Shown here one piece after another: positions 32,934 to 43,881 of a stretch of DNA of 64,000 bases. Every line of letters begins with the position of its first letter. The stretch's first letter is position 1. The stretch is from Perca fluviatilis (lineage: Eukaryota; Chordata; Actinopteri; Perciformes; Percidae), in NCBI RefSeq assembly GCF_010015445.1, contig NC_053112.1, forward strand, positions 38,266,665-38,330,664. The letters run 5' to 3'. The position numbers and the translations under genes are program-made. The notes beneath the pieces are model-generated. The model was not told the origin of the DNA. It worked only from the letters and a program-made list of their open reading frames with translations, and did no database searches.

Positions 32934-34031
32934 AGGGCCCTATCTTGCACTCACGCGCCAATTGACTTTGTGTACCGACCCACATGTATCATTCCTTTTT
33001 GCACCCGGCACAACGTACTTTTTCCTCCATAGACGCCGTCGGAAATTAGGGAATGAATTTGCGCTCCCGGGCGGTTCAGCAAAAAAGGAGGGCTGTTCAG
33101 GTGCAAACGTTCCCTGATGCTATTTTTCAGTTTCAGAAAACAATTCCGCCCACTGACCAGGAAAACCTGGTCTAAAGTCAGTGGCGCATTATTCAGATGC
33201 TATTTTAGGGCGCATGCTTTGCCATAATGTAGCGTGCGCAACGCATACACATTGCTTCCCTCATCTACACGAGACGCCGAGTTCCCATTTTGCAAACCAT
33301 ACATAATTACAAGGGAAAAATATTACTGAAAATGCCGCTTCAGGTGTTTGGATAGGTCAAGAGGCACTTTACAGTACAGTCCCCAAAAAGTCGCAGCATT
33401 CTTTGTGACTTGTTGTGTTTTACACAACATTTCCATGAATCGTGGATGTGTTGATGAAATAAATGTTGAAATATTAATATTAAGGAGACGTGATGTTGAA
33501 CTACGGTAGGATTGGACACTTGATGGTTTGGGAGTGGCAATGCGCGATGTGCTCCTGGTGGAGTGGGTGGACGGAGATGGAGTTGGGGGAGGAGGAAGGG
33601 GCACAACAGGAGCAGGTGGTGCATTTGGAGGTCCACGCTCCATGGCTGCAGCAATCCTCTCCAGACTTGAGGAGATGCGCCCGAAAGGCCGCAGCAACAT
33701 CGCCACCCGGACAAGACGGGCATTTATTACTTTGCCGCATCCTGGACAGCTCCCGCTGGCGTGCGCCAGGCAAATCCGCCGTCATAATAGCAATCCGCCA
33801 TGGCACAAGCGCCCTGCTCTTAAAGGGAATGTGAGATGACGCTCTGATTTGTTATTTTCACGTTACGCCCAAACCACACCTAGTTACTTCAGACCAACCC
33901 ATTTTAGATTTGCGTCGGGCGCAAGAGTCATTTATCCCGCCGGTATAATAGCAACAGCGGCCGAGATCCGCCCACAAAGCTACTTGCGTTTTGCGTTTCA
34001 TACTTGCGTTTCAGATCGTTAAAATAGGGTC
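32934..34031 (+). mobile_element. PIF/Harbinger-type element in perforin P5
   Basis: 1,098 bases flanked by TTA on both sides (32931-32933 and 34032-34034). It begins agggccctatcttgcac and ends with the inverted counterpart atagggtc. Sister copies read straight across the site. Inside, 33355-33840 matches the transposase C-terminal region of the element at 26075, now degenerate. Confidence 0.8.
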
Positions 34032-34034
34032 TTA

Positions 34035-34547
34035 AAGGTTTTCAGGCTCTATGCAAAAGGTCTTTATCGTGATAGGTGGCGTCAGACAGATGGTTCAGTG
34101 GATGTTACTTACGGTGATAAGATTAAGCGTACTGTCATCATAAGTAACAATGACAATCCTAAATGGCCAGAGACATTTGAGTTTGGACCCATCGTCATTA
34201 ACATGAAAAACAGACTTACGTTCAGTGTTTATGATGAGGATTCTTACTGGAACAGTGATCCGCTTGGTGGGTGTTCATTTGATCTGCGTAAAGGAAAAGT
34301 GAGCGACAGCTGCATGTTAAATCACGGTACCTTCTTCTTCTCCTACATAGTAGAGTGTGCACCAAGTCTTGGTGGTGACCAATGTCAAGAATACATCCCC
34401 TCCCCGATGAGGCCCTCTTTGGCCAAGGTCTTCCACACTAGAAACGGGGTCCTTCTTGGAGAGACAGGGAAGAGGAATGCTACATCAGTCAGTCAGGTTA
34501 AGGTCGCGGTCGACATGAGATGGGGTGATGAGAGAATAAGGATTTAA
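34035..34547 (+). pseudogene. prf1: P5 C2 domain piece
   Basis: Open frame through the whole C2 domain, with NDNPKW, YDEDSYW and SDPLGG, and an alpha-type tail ending at 34547. It matches P1 base for base apart from a one-base difference near 34505 that changes the last codons. It is separated from its own MACPF part by the Harbinger element. Confidence 0.8.
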
Positions 34548-34729
34548 GTTTATGATTATCTTGCATCTAGTTAATCGCATATTTCACACTGTTACTATTT
34601 CTTTATTTGACTTTTGTTAACAAAATAATTACACATTCTCAATTTCTCAAATGGAATCCAAATACTGCATGTGTTTGTGAGAAATGTTCTTTTCTTCTGC
34701 TCCCTTTCTGTTAGTTAAAAAACTCTGCC

Positions 34730-34735
34730 AATAAA
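34730..34735 (+). terminator. Polyadenylation signal of P5
   Basis: AATAAA about 185 bases after the tail stop; same context as P1 and P4. Confidence 0.55.
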
Positions 34736-35269
34736 GCATCAATAAAGAGAACACAGGTGTCAGTGTGATTTATTGTAATAAATATACTGTGTAGTTTTGT
34801 GGTTACATGTACAATTGAAATGCATAATCATACAAATGCAAAACAAACGACTAAAGCAAGAGGGCACACATAGAAGGCTCTTCTCATTTTTCCTCTTCAT
34901 TTCATCCGATCATTCCTATACATGTTAGGGCTGACAAAAGCGACCAAAAATGGCGTTGTTTCTGGGCATTATGTCCATGAGAGGGCAAACGCGTAAAAGA
35001 TACATAACTACTTCATAGGTATATTTATTTCAACAGAAACATGTTTTAAAAAGGTCTATATGCCTACACATAAAATATACCATAAAACGTCATATACTGT
35101 AAATCTTAATATAATGACTGGCTTTCAAACAGAGGCATTGACCTTATAAATGTTCTTTATATTCCAATGCAGTAAGTTAACTTGAACCCAAGCTGTTTAT
35201 TGATACAACTTAAGGACAGATATTTCTCCTTTGAATTGCTTGATGAATGTTTAATACTGTCAACAACAG

Positions 35270-35271
<2 letters not shown>

Positions 35272-35321
<50 letters not shown>
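35272..35321. repeat. (AC)n microsatellite at the P6 promoter
   Basis: Dinucleotide run abutting the TATA box; about 17 bases shorter than at P2. Confidence 0.95.
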
Positions 35322-35322
<1 letters not shown>

Positions 35323-35324
<2 letters not shown>

Positions 35325-35329
35325 TAAAA
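35323..35329 (+). promoter_or_regulatory. TATA box of P6
   Basis: TATAAAA with the conserved downstream tgtgtgagaatcac. A putative non-coding first exon ends at the GTAAGA donor at 35439. Confidence 0.6.
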
Positions 35330-35620
35330 TGTGTGAGAATCACATAGGCAAATAATCAAGACTCCACCTCCCCATTACCACTATAACATGGGTCAGACAT
35401 TGCAAGTTACTGAACAGAGCTTGCTGTCAACAGCCGAGGTAAGACCCCTGAGTTCTCTCCTATCTAGTATGGTAGACAGGGGAGTATAGCATAGTTTATC
35501 CTATTCCTCAGTCATTAGTTTAGTGATATCCAATGTATATTGAAATATTACATGCATTGTTTTAACTGATTCTGTGTTCATGCCTTTTACCTTCTGTCCC
35601 TATTTATTTCTTCCATACAG

Positions 35621-37468
35621 ATGGCAAGGCTGTGGCATCTCATGCTCCTGTGCTGGGCATGGAGTCCTCTGTGTCTTCCATCCAGTGTAAGCTTCCTTGG
35701 TACACCGCAGCAATGTGAAAACGCTCACTTTGTCCCTGGTTACAATCTGGGTGGAGAAGGCTTCGACATCGTCACAATGGAGCGGAAAGGTGCCTATGTC
35801 ATTGACACTGAAACATGGAAGCTTGGCAATGGCACTTGCAGGCTATACACAAACAGCTACATGAATAGAGAGAGCCAGAAGGTTCCAGCTGCCATGGTGG
35901 ACTGGAGAACCCTCCCCAAGTGCAGTTTAAAGGTCTCCGGTATCGAGTATGATTCTGTCGAAACTCTTGTCAATGATTCTACATCATCCGTGTCCAATGA
36001 TTGGAAAATTGGCCTTGAAATCCCTGTAGATCCGTCTGTCACTCTTGGTGTTGGTTTTGGAGGTTCCCACTCCAAAGAATCTACCTTTGCCATGCAAAAG
36101 TCGAAACAAGACCACTACAACTTCTTTAGCCATTCTGTCTACTGTAGCTTCTACCGGTGAGTATATGCACAGATATTTGTCTTTTTGTCATTAACTTCAT
36201 TCTTAAAGTGACAAATATGAACATTACTGTAATATTAATACTTAATACTGCAATCGACAGTAACTTATGTATATGATCCCTGTGTTTTACAGCTACAGAA
36301 TGGCAACAAAACCTCCACTGAGTCATGACTTTGAATCAGCTGTGAACTCCCTTCCGTCCTATTCACGTAAGACAGAGCCATCATATCGCAGTCTGATTGA
36401 CACATATGGTACACATTACATCACACAAGTGTCTCTGGGAGGGGAAATAAAAGCAAGCACTGCTGTCCGGACCTGCCAGACAACCATGAGTGGACTGTCT
36501 GCAACAGAAGTCAAAGACTGTTTGTCAGTTGAGGCGTCTGCTAGCTTTGCAAGTACTGCTAGCATTAAGGCTGAGTACAAACACTGTCAGGCAAAGAAGC
36601 AGAAGTTAGGCTCTGGTCAAAGTTTCAGCAGCACATTTAATGAACGTACCACAGAGGTCATTGGTGGAAACATCAACGAGGGTGACATCCTCTTTGAAGG
36701 CCAATCAAACCCCTCTGTCTATAACAACTGGCTTAGCTCACTGAAAACCACACCTGATGTGGTCCGATACAATATAAATCCCCTGCACACCATACTGCCA
36801 GCTGGTCATATTGCCAGAGCTGGACTGAAGCAAGAGGTGGAGAAGTACATCAAGAAAAATGCAGTGTTGAAAAAATGCTCAGAAACCTGTAAGATTGGGC
36901 ACAGATCCAGCAAAAGGGATCCTTGTGCTTGTGTTTGTAACAGTAGTCAGAATATCAAGTACGCACTGCTTTCCTGCGGGAAAGGTCTTGCAACATTAAA
37001 GGTTTTTCAGGCTCTATGCAGAAGGTCTTTATGGTGATAAGTGGACTCAGACAGATGGTTCAGTGGAGGTTAGTTACGGTGATAAGAATAAGCGTACTGT
37101 CATCATAAGTGACAATGACAATCCTAAATGGCCAGAGACATTTGAGTTTGGACCCATCGTCATTAACATGAAAAACAGACTTACATTCGGTGTTTATGAT
37201 GAGGATACTTACTGGAACAGTGATCAACTTGGTGAGTGTTCATTTGATCTGCGTAAAGGAAAAGTGAGCGACAGCTGCATGTTTAAGCACGGTACCTTCT
37301 TCTTCTACAGATAGTAGTAGCGTCGCACCGCTTGGTGGTGACCAATGTCAAGAATACATCCCCCCCCCGATGAGTCCCTCTTTGGCCAAGGTCTTCCACA
37401 CTAGAAACGGGGTCCTTCTTGGAGAGACAGGGAAGAGGAATGCTACATCAGTCAGTCAGTCAGGTTAA
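35621..37468 (+). CDS. prf1: Perforin-1-like P6, best full-length copy
   Basis: Coding exon 1 is 35621-36156 (donor GTGAGT at 36157). Coding exon 2 is 36293-37468 (acceptor ttttacag). The intron splits an Arg codon. Total is about 570 codons, close to the usual ~555 of perforin-1. Start chosen at the ATG right after the acceptor, which opens a hydrophobic signal peptide. The frame is intact through the N-terminal block (FVPGYNLGGEGFDI), the MACPF domain with signature YGTHY near 36405-36419, and the EGF-like cysteines (CACVC). It breaks by one extra T near 37003-37007 before the C2 domain, after a scrambled patch at 36960-36975 where other copies read NCCP. A second scrambled patch at 37308-37340 interrupts the C2 end. 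P2 is clean at these three places. C2 loops are beta type (SDNDNPKW, SDQLGEC). The gene was probably functional. Confidence 0.82.
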
Positions 37469-37623
37469 GGTCACTGTCGAATTTGAGATGAGGTGATGAG
37501 AGAATTAGGATTTAATTTTATGATTATCTTGCTTGTAGTTAATTGCATTGTTCACACTGTTACTATGTCTTCATTTGACTTTTGTTTACAACAATAATTG
37601 CACATGTTCTTTCCAAATCTGCC

Positions 37624-37629
37624 AATAAA
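37624..37629 (+). terminator. Polyadenylation signal of P6
   Basis: AATAAA about 155 bases after the stop; same context as after P2. Confidence 0.6.
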
Positions 37630-38307
37630 GCATCAACAAAGACAACACAGGTGTCTGTCTGATTTTATGTATGAAAAATACTGTGTAGTTTAGTGGTTTA
37701 CATGTAAAAATGAAATGCATACTCATGTATAGACTATCCAAAACTTTAAATACTTGAAATATAAGAACCAATTAAAATAATTTAATAGTAACAGCTGAGT
37801 AACAGCTGTTTTTTTTTTTAGTTTCATCTCTGGAAAAAATGTTCATTGTCCTACTTTTCAGCTAAATATTGAACTGTGACAGTCTTCACTTCTGGCTAAG
37901 GTGTAGAGGGGAGGGATTCAAGCTGAGAGAACACACAGATATAAGTCTAGATTGCTTACTTCAGCTTTAGCCATGCTCAGTGATACTGTAGCTCTTGTAT
38001 TAAACATGTTTAACCTACAGCTACTGTGACTAAAACAATATAATGTCAAATTATCTTCCCTAATTCCCAACATGTTTTGCAGGCCAAATGTTGTTTTCTG
38101 GGGTCATGCACTGTAGGGATCAAGGCTAATACAAAAAGTACTAACTAACACATAATCATCATATCATGGTGACATTGAAGAAAATGCACATGACAAGCAG
38201 GACAGTCATAAAATGTGCTAGAGTAGGAGGAACAAAACCCCAAATAAAGGAACAGAAACACATGTGAATGTGTTGGTGTATGGAGTATCCGTGATACACG
38301 ATACACC
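37630..38307. other. Unannotated stretch downstream of P6
   Basis: Copy of 3600-4281; nothing coding. Confidence 0.7.
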
Positions 38308-38613
38308 GGTGTCTATAAAAATATTCACCTCCTTTTTCCTTTCCCAAAATGTAATAATTGTGAATGTGATGGTATAATTATGAAAAATGATGTGAGGGTG
38401 GTGGCTGTAGAGTCATTTGAAGGCACATTTGCCTCAGCAAGGTACAAAGCAATAACAGTAACACTCCTACTTTTTATTTTTTGAAAAATTACGTGACAAA
38501 ATAGGTATTGGGTGGGACAATTTATTTGTGTGTGTGTGTGTGTGTTGTGTGTGTGTGTGTGTGTGGTGGTGGTGGTGGTGGGGGGTTCGTTAACAGGCAT
38601 AAACACATATAAA

Positions 38614-38683
<70 letters not shown>

Positions 38684-38956
38684 AATAAATTGTCCCACCC
38701 AATACCTATTTTCCATCAATGTAGTCACATCATTTTTCAAAACAATAAAAAAGTAGGAGTCATAAGTTACATTTCATGTTATTGCTTTGTACCTGCTGAG
38801 GCAAATGTGCCTTCAAATTACTCTAAAGCCACCACACCTAATATAACACATATACATATATATAACATATATATATACACATAATTATACCATCACATTG
38901 CCAATTATTCAATTTTGGGAAACAGGAAAAAGGGGGTGAATATTTTTATAGACACC
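38308..38956. repeat. Palindromic element with TG/CA centre (copy 2)
   Basis: Same foldback as 4282-4942. The TG tract is interrupted by one odd step and the CA tract differs in length. Confidence 0.8.
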
Positions 38957-39793
38957 ATCTAAAGTAATGTGTCATTTACAACCAGTTATTAGCTTGCATG
39001 CTCTCATCAGCCTAGAATATGGAACCAGCAACCCACCGTTACTGAAATAAATTAATACAGATATATTGTGTTGATAACAGTGTTTTTTTGCAAAAAGCTG
39101 CTCGGCTGTGCAACAAGTTTAGACAGCCACAGACAGCCACAATATCATACCTCTGCCCACGCGCTCCGTGATCATATGTAAAATGTTGCCGAATTTGTAA
39201 ATGGGGAAGTGAGAAGTGTTTGTGTGAACTGTTGCTCTGAGCTTCTCATTAACTTCTAAACACAACGTTAAAATATAGGTTTGCTTCAACCCAGACATTA
39301 TTGAATTGTTGTTTCCTAGCAATTATAATGACTGATTGAACTAACTATTCCGCTGCAACATCTAAAAAGCATAACCACAGATCATCCATTCTATTTCTCA
39401 ATTGTTCAATTCAGATCAACTGTATTTGTTTATCCTAGTCATGGTCAAAGGAATGAAAGACAAGGGCTATATACACTTTGCACAGTCACCAGAATATCAT
39501 ACCTAAAGTAAAATACATTCAAATCTACGTTAAAAATGTTGGATGCTTTTGGACTGTGGGAGGAAAACACACATCCAATGGGAGCCCAATATTTGCACCA
39601 TAAAAAGGATGTGCAAAATAAACATGATTAAACCTGATGGAGAGCACCTGCCAAAGGACTACACTTTGCTTCCCGTTTTCAATAAGGCCTTAACTTGTCA
39701 CAGGTTCAGCCTCAACCTTGTTTGGTTTCTCATTCCATTCTCAAAGCTTTTTCCCAATACTAATTGGGCATTCAGACCGCTATCAGCACTGAG
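38957..39793. other. Unannotated stretch
   Basis: Copy of 4943-5755 with a 20-odd-base insertion near 39485; nothing recognised. Confidence 0.6.
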
Positions 39794-40327
39794 TTAAAGT
39801 GATGGTTCGGAGTAATTTACCCTAGGGTCCTTTGCACCACGACCTCGAGCCAAACACCCCAGAAGCTTTTTTCACCTGGGTCTAACATTGGGCGTTAAAG
39901 CAGTAGGGTAGCGTTCGCGCTGAATAGCTTAGCGGGGCCAATGGACCCACGTTTGTATCTTATAAATGAAAAAAAATCCGAGAGTTAGACTCACAGCAGC
40001 AACAACAGCAGAGAGCAGAAACCAGCAGGCAAGTGTTATTTACATAAACTTCTGGTGTACTTACAAACTTTCCAATCCATCGTTTTATGAGTACATAACC
40101 TATATGTACTAGTGTAGACCTTTGGTATCATTTCGGGCATTATTAGTCATTTAAGAGATACAAACGTGGGTCCATTAGCCCCGCGCTAAGCTATTCAGCG
40201 GCTAATGCTACTCTACGCTAACTCGCCCAATGTTAGACCCAGGTGAAAAAAGCTTCTGGGGGAGTGTTTGGCTCGAGGTCGTGGTGCAAAGGACCCTAGG
40301 GTGAATTACTCCGAACCATCACTTTAA
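39794..40327. mobile_element. Palindromic TTAA-flanked MITE (copy 2)
   Basis: Same element as 5756-6285, with arms slightly better matched to each other here. Confidence 0.75.
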
Positions 40328-41622
40328 ATCAACGCAGTGGGCTGCGTTCGTGGGGTTGTGTTGCTTCAGGTACCCCTGACACATGGAACACTGAACAATC
40401 CACTAACTCCAGTTTTCGTAAGAGAGCCTTGAATTTGTATATGATGTACATGGGCCATGTTCCTCATGCCAGCATCAGATATCACAAAGTGATATGTTTA
40501 CAAAAAAGATGGTTGCTGCTGGATAATTGAGATGTGTAAATTCCCGTAGCATCTGTTATAGAAGATATCAACAGCGCATTATTTTTAAAAGAGGAACAGA
40601 GAACCGCGATCAAGGCATTTGGCGATCGGAAAGATGTTTTTGCCGTCCTTCCTACGGGATTCAACAAAAGTCTAATTTATCAGCTGGCCCCGATGGTCGC
40701 TAAGGAGGTGGGGCGCTCTGATTGGTTGTAGGTCTATCCAATTGAGTGCAGAGGCATTTTCTTTCCTGGGTCGGTTGAAACACGCCCCATAATCACAACC
40801 CAGTGGGGCAGTATCAGACTCATATTCTGACTAGAATCTGAGTATGACGATGTCAGTGCAGATCATCGCAAATGGCAAAGCACCCCTCCACCACCACCTC
40901 CCCCTCACCACCAGTCCTTGCAGATTCATCAGCTCCATTAGCCTTATCAGCCTTATCAGCCTGAGCAGAATCACTATCATCAGAAACATTAGCCGCTACC
41001 ACCACCAGTGTCTGGATTTATTTCACTGATGCTCAGGGTTGACACCCCTCGATTAAAAATCTCTATGTGACACAAGATCTTTTTTTAACTATCACCTGTC
41101 ATGTGTTATAATAAACATTTATCTTTACTTCCTTCACTTGTCTTTCCTGATTGACCTACACCCAGCTCCACAGCCATGGGGTTAACATGCTTCCATCTCT
41201 GAACAAAACCTTTGTGATTTGTAGATGTAGTGATGATGGCTGGTTAGCCGGCTGAGAGGACACATATAAATAAGGAGTTAGTATTTCCCTCCTCTTATAG
41301 GCTGGCTGAGTCAGTGAAAGCAAGTGACAGAGATCATCAGTGTGTCAGTTGTGTGAATAACTTCATCAACACATCGTCCAGTTATGTTGTCCTTTATAGT
41401 CACTCCTTAGGTTCTCTTATGGAGTCTACTGTTCTGTTAACTCTGCATTTCTGCTATATAATGCAAACATTTTCATGGATATTTGGCTTCATTTGGTAAG
41501 TTTGGGGTCTGTTTTGCTTAATTCGAGAATGAAGATAATTTATTCAATTTCTATAGTCAAGTCAATGGCACCATCTTCTGGGCAAAATCGGACCCCATAG
41601 ATTGAGACTGATATTCAACCTG

Positions 41623-41689
<67 letters not shown>

Positions 41690-42112
41690 CTGCATGTTGT
41701 GTATGTATAATTCAAAGATAAGGAGCCTTTTTTCATTAAACATAACAGGTTGTAGAGGAAGGATAAAAAAAAAAAACTAAGAATAAAAGTAGCCCACCTT
41801 TTCTTTAATTCCCATGTTGATCCCTGCACCTGCTTGCTGATCTGGCTTTCACCTCTGTATATGAAATATCAACGTAGCTTTCTGAGAAGCAAAAGCATCT
41901 GAGGACACTCACTGTGTTTATTTAGTAGAGCACAGCTCGCTCAAAACAAGTTTGAAACTGAAAATAGCTAATGTTCTCATAACGCGTCCAAAGACATGAT
42001 ATTGCTACTTTTACTTAACTTTGTGCATCAGCGCAAACTTCCATTCATCAAGTTGCACAAACATGACTCCATATAAATGCTAATGTTGCTCCGTAACTGC
42101 TGGATATGTTAA
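40328..42112. other. Remainder of block A2
   Basis: Copy of 6286-8097 without coding signal; (TG)n at 41624-41688. Confidence 0.65.
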
Positions 42113-42148
42113 TAGGCAACTGTTGCTAACACGTTTTCCATATTAATA

Positions 42149-42149
<1 letters not shown>

Positions 42150-42217
<68 letters not shown>
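42150..42217. repeat. (TA)n microsatellite
   Basis: Long perfect AT run, ending in a short CA run next to a Tc1 element. Confidence 0.95.
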
Positions 42218-42220
<3 letters not shown>

Positions 42221-42230
42221 CACACACACA

Positions 42231-43745
42231 CTACCGGTCAAAAGTTTTAGAACACCCAAATTTTTCCAGGTTTTTATTGAAATTCATGCAGTTCAATGTC
42301 TTATTGTACTCTGAAATGAAAGAATAGAACAAATGAACAATTTAAGTTAAAAAAGAAATCATGGATTCAATTTCTAAACCAAAATGTATTCTAAATTTTT
42401 GACTCATCAAAGTAGCCCCCTTTAGCAGATATAACAGCTGAACAAACTCATGGCATTCTTTCTACAATGGAAATCAAATATTCTTCAGAAAGTTCTTTTA
42501 CTTTTCTGTCCAGTTCATCCCAAACCAGCTCAATGGGGTTTAAGTCTGGTGACTGTGCTGGCCACTCCATGTTTTTAAGCTTTTTTCCTAAGGTAGTTCT
42601 GGCATAGCTTGGACTTACGTTTTGGGTGTAGGATGAACCCCTGACCAACTAGGCACATACCAGAGGGTACTGCATGGTGCTGCAAAATGCTGTGGTAGCC
42701 GTTTTGGTTCAGGGTGCCTTTCACTCTGTACAAATCACTGACCGTGGATCCAGCAAAACAGCCCCAGACCATCACGCCTCCTCCTCCATGTTTGACAGTT
42801 GATGTCACACACTGAGGAACCATCCTTTCGCCTACTCGACGGCGTACAAAAATCCTGCGTGATGAACCGAAGATTTCAAATTTTGATTCATCAGTCCATA
42901 ACACCTTCTTCTAGTCAGCAGTAGTCCATTGGCAGTGTTTCTTGGCCCAGGGAAGTCTCTTTTTTCTTATTCCGACGTCTTAGCAATGGCTTTCTTGCTG
43001 CAACTCGACCTATCAAACCTGCAGATTGAAGTCTTCTCTTTACAGTTGAAACTGAGACTTGCTTATTAAGACCACTATTAAGCTGTGCTTGAAGCTGTTG
43101 TCCTGTGAGCCGCCTATCACGCAAGCTGTTAACTCTCAGAAACTTGTCTTCTGATTCTGTTGTGGCTTTGGGTCTGCCAGACCTCTTCCTGTCAGAGTTC
43201 CCCCGGTTTCTAAGTGCCTTTTGATGGTGAAGAATACTGTACTCACTGACACCTTGACTTTCTTTGCAATTTCTCTGTAGGAAAGACCAACATTCTTAAG
43301 TGTTATGATGGTCTGTCTCTCTTCCATTGTTAATTGCCTTTTTCCCGCCATTTTTATAGCAACACACTACTTTCTGCAGTACAATACTGTTCATATAATG
43401 CTCACGAGGGTACGGTACCACAGTGTGTTCCAACAATACTTTTATACAAACAGAGGGGGGTTGTAAGTAATCCAGACAAGTTGGAACACCTGTGGGAATT
43501 GGTAGCACCAACTTTCAAAGCTTGATCAACCATGCTACAGAACAGCTTTACATTGTTTACCCATTTCTTGTTTCCTGAAAAAGGGAACAATTTTTCAGTT
43601 TTGGGTAACCTAACTTTGTTTTTTAACCTCAGACAGTTCACCACTTACCTTTGTACAATTTCAAGCTATTCATTGGACTTGAACTGCTAAAATGTCAATA
43701 AAAAAACTAAAAGAATTGTGGTGTTCTAAAACTTTTGATCGGTAG
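42231..43745 (-). mobile_element. Tc1-like transposon with broken transposase
   Basis: About 1.5 kb with inverted ends ctaccggtcaaaagttttag / reverse complement near 43720-43745. The minus-strand transposase starts at 43351. It begins with a helix-turn-helix part (LTMEERQTIITLKNVGLSYREIAKK). Frame shifts near 43136 and 42905 follow. The catalytic core keeps the first Asp (WTDESKF) and the final SPDLNPIELVWDEL segment. The stretch that should carry the second catalytic Asp is lost near 42620, where sequence joins FIL directly to KLCQNYLRKK through HPKRKS. Not active. Confidence 0.9.
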
Positions 43746-43881
43746 TATATATAGTAAATACTGTATATAGTAGTATATATATATAGTATATATATATAAA
43801 TATGTCAGAGTTGCGTTCACAGCTTGTTTCCATTGCCACCAAGTGGCCCAAAAATCGAATATTGCTGGTTTTAACTTATTA

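Larger units (their letters stand above)
28562..34547 (+). pseudogene. prf1: Perforin pseudogene P5, interrupted by two transposons
   Basis: Perforin sequence lies in three pieces: 28562-28908 (from GTHYI of the MACPF signature), 32749-32933 (end of MACPF and EGF-like cysteines) and 34032-34547 (C2 domain and tail). The first junction holds an Ngaro-type retroelement, the second a Harbinger-type element. The first piece also lacks about 60 bases near 28619 that P6 has. There is no signal peptide, N-terminal block or first coding exon. The 5' breakpoint is the same as in P3. The C2 piece has an open frame with intact acidic loops, but nothing upstream could supply a normal N-terminus. AATAAA at 34730. 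A dead copy, useful as a dated insertion target. Confidence 0.9.
34042..42112. repeat. Block A2: copy of 1-8097
   Basis: Colinear with the start of the window through P6, both palindromic elements and the (TG)n tract at 41624-41688. Identity ends at ggatatgttaa (42112) and an unrelated (TA)n region follows. Confidence 0.9.
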
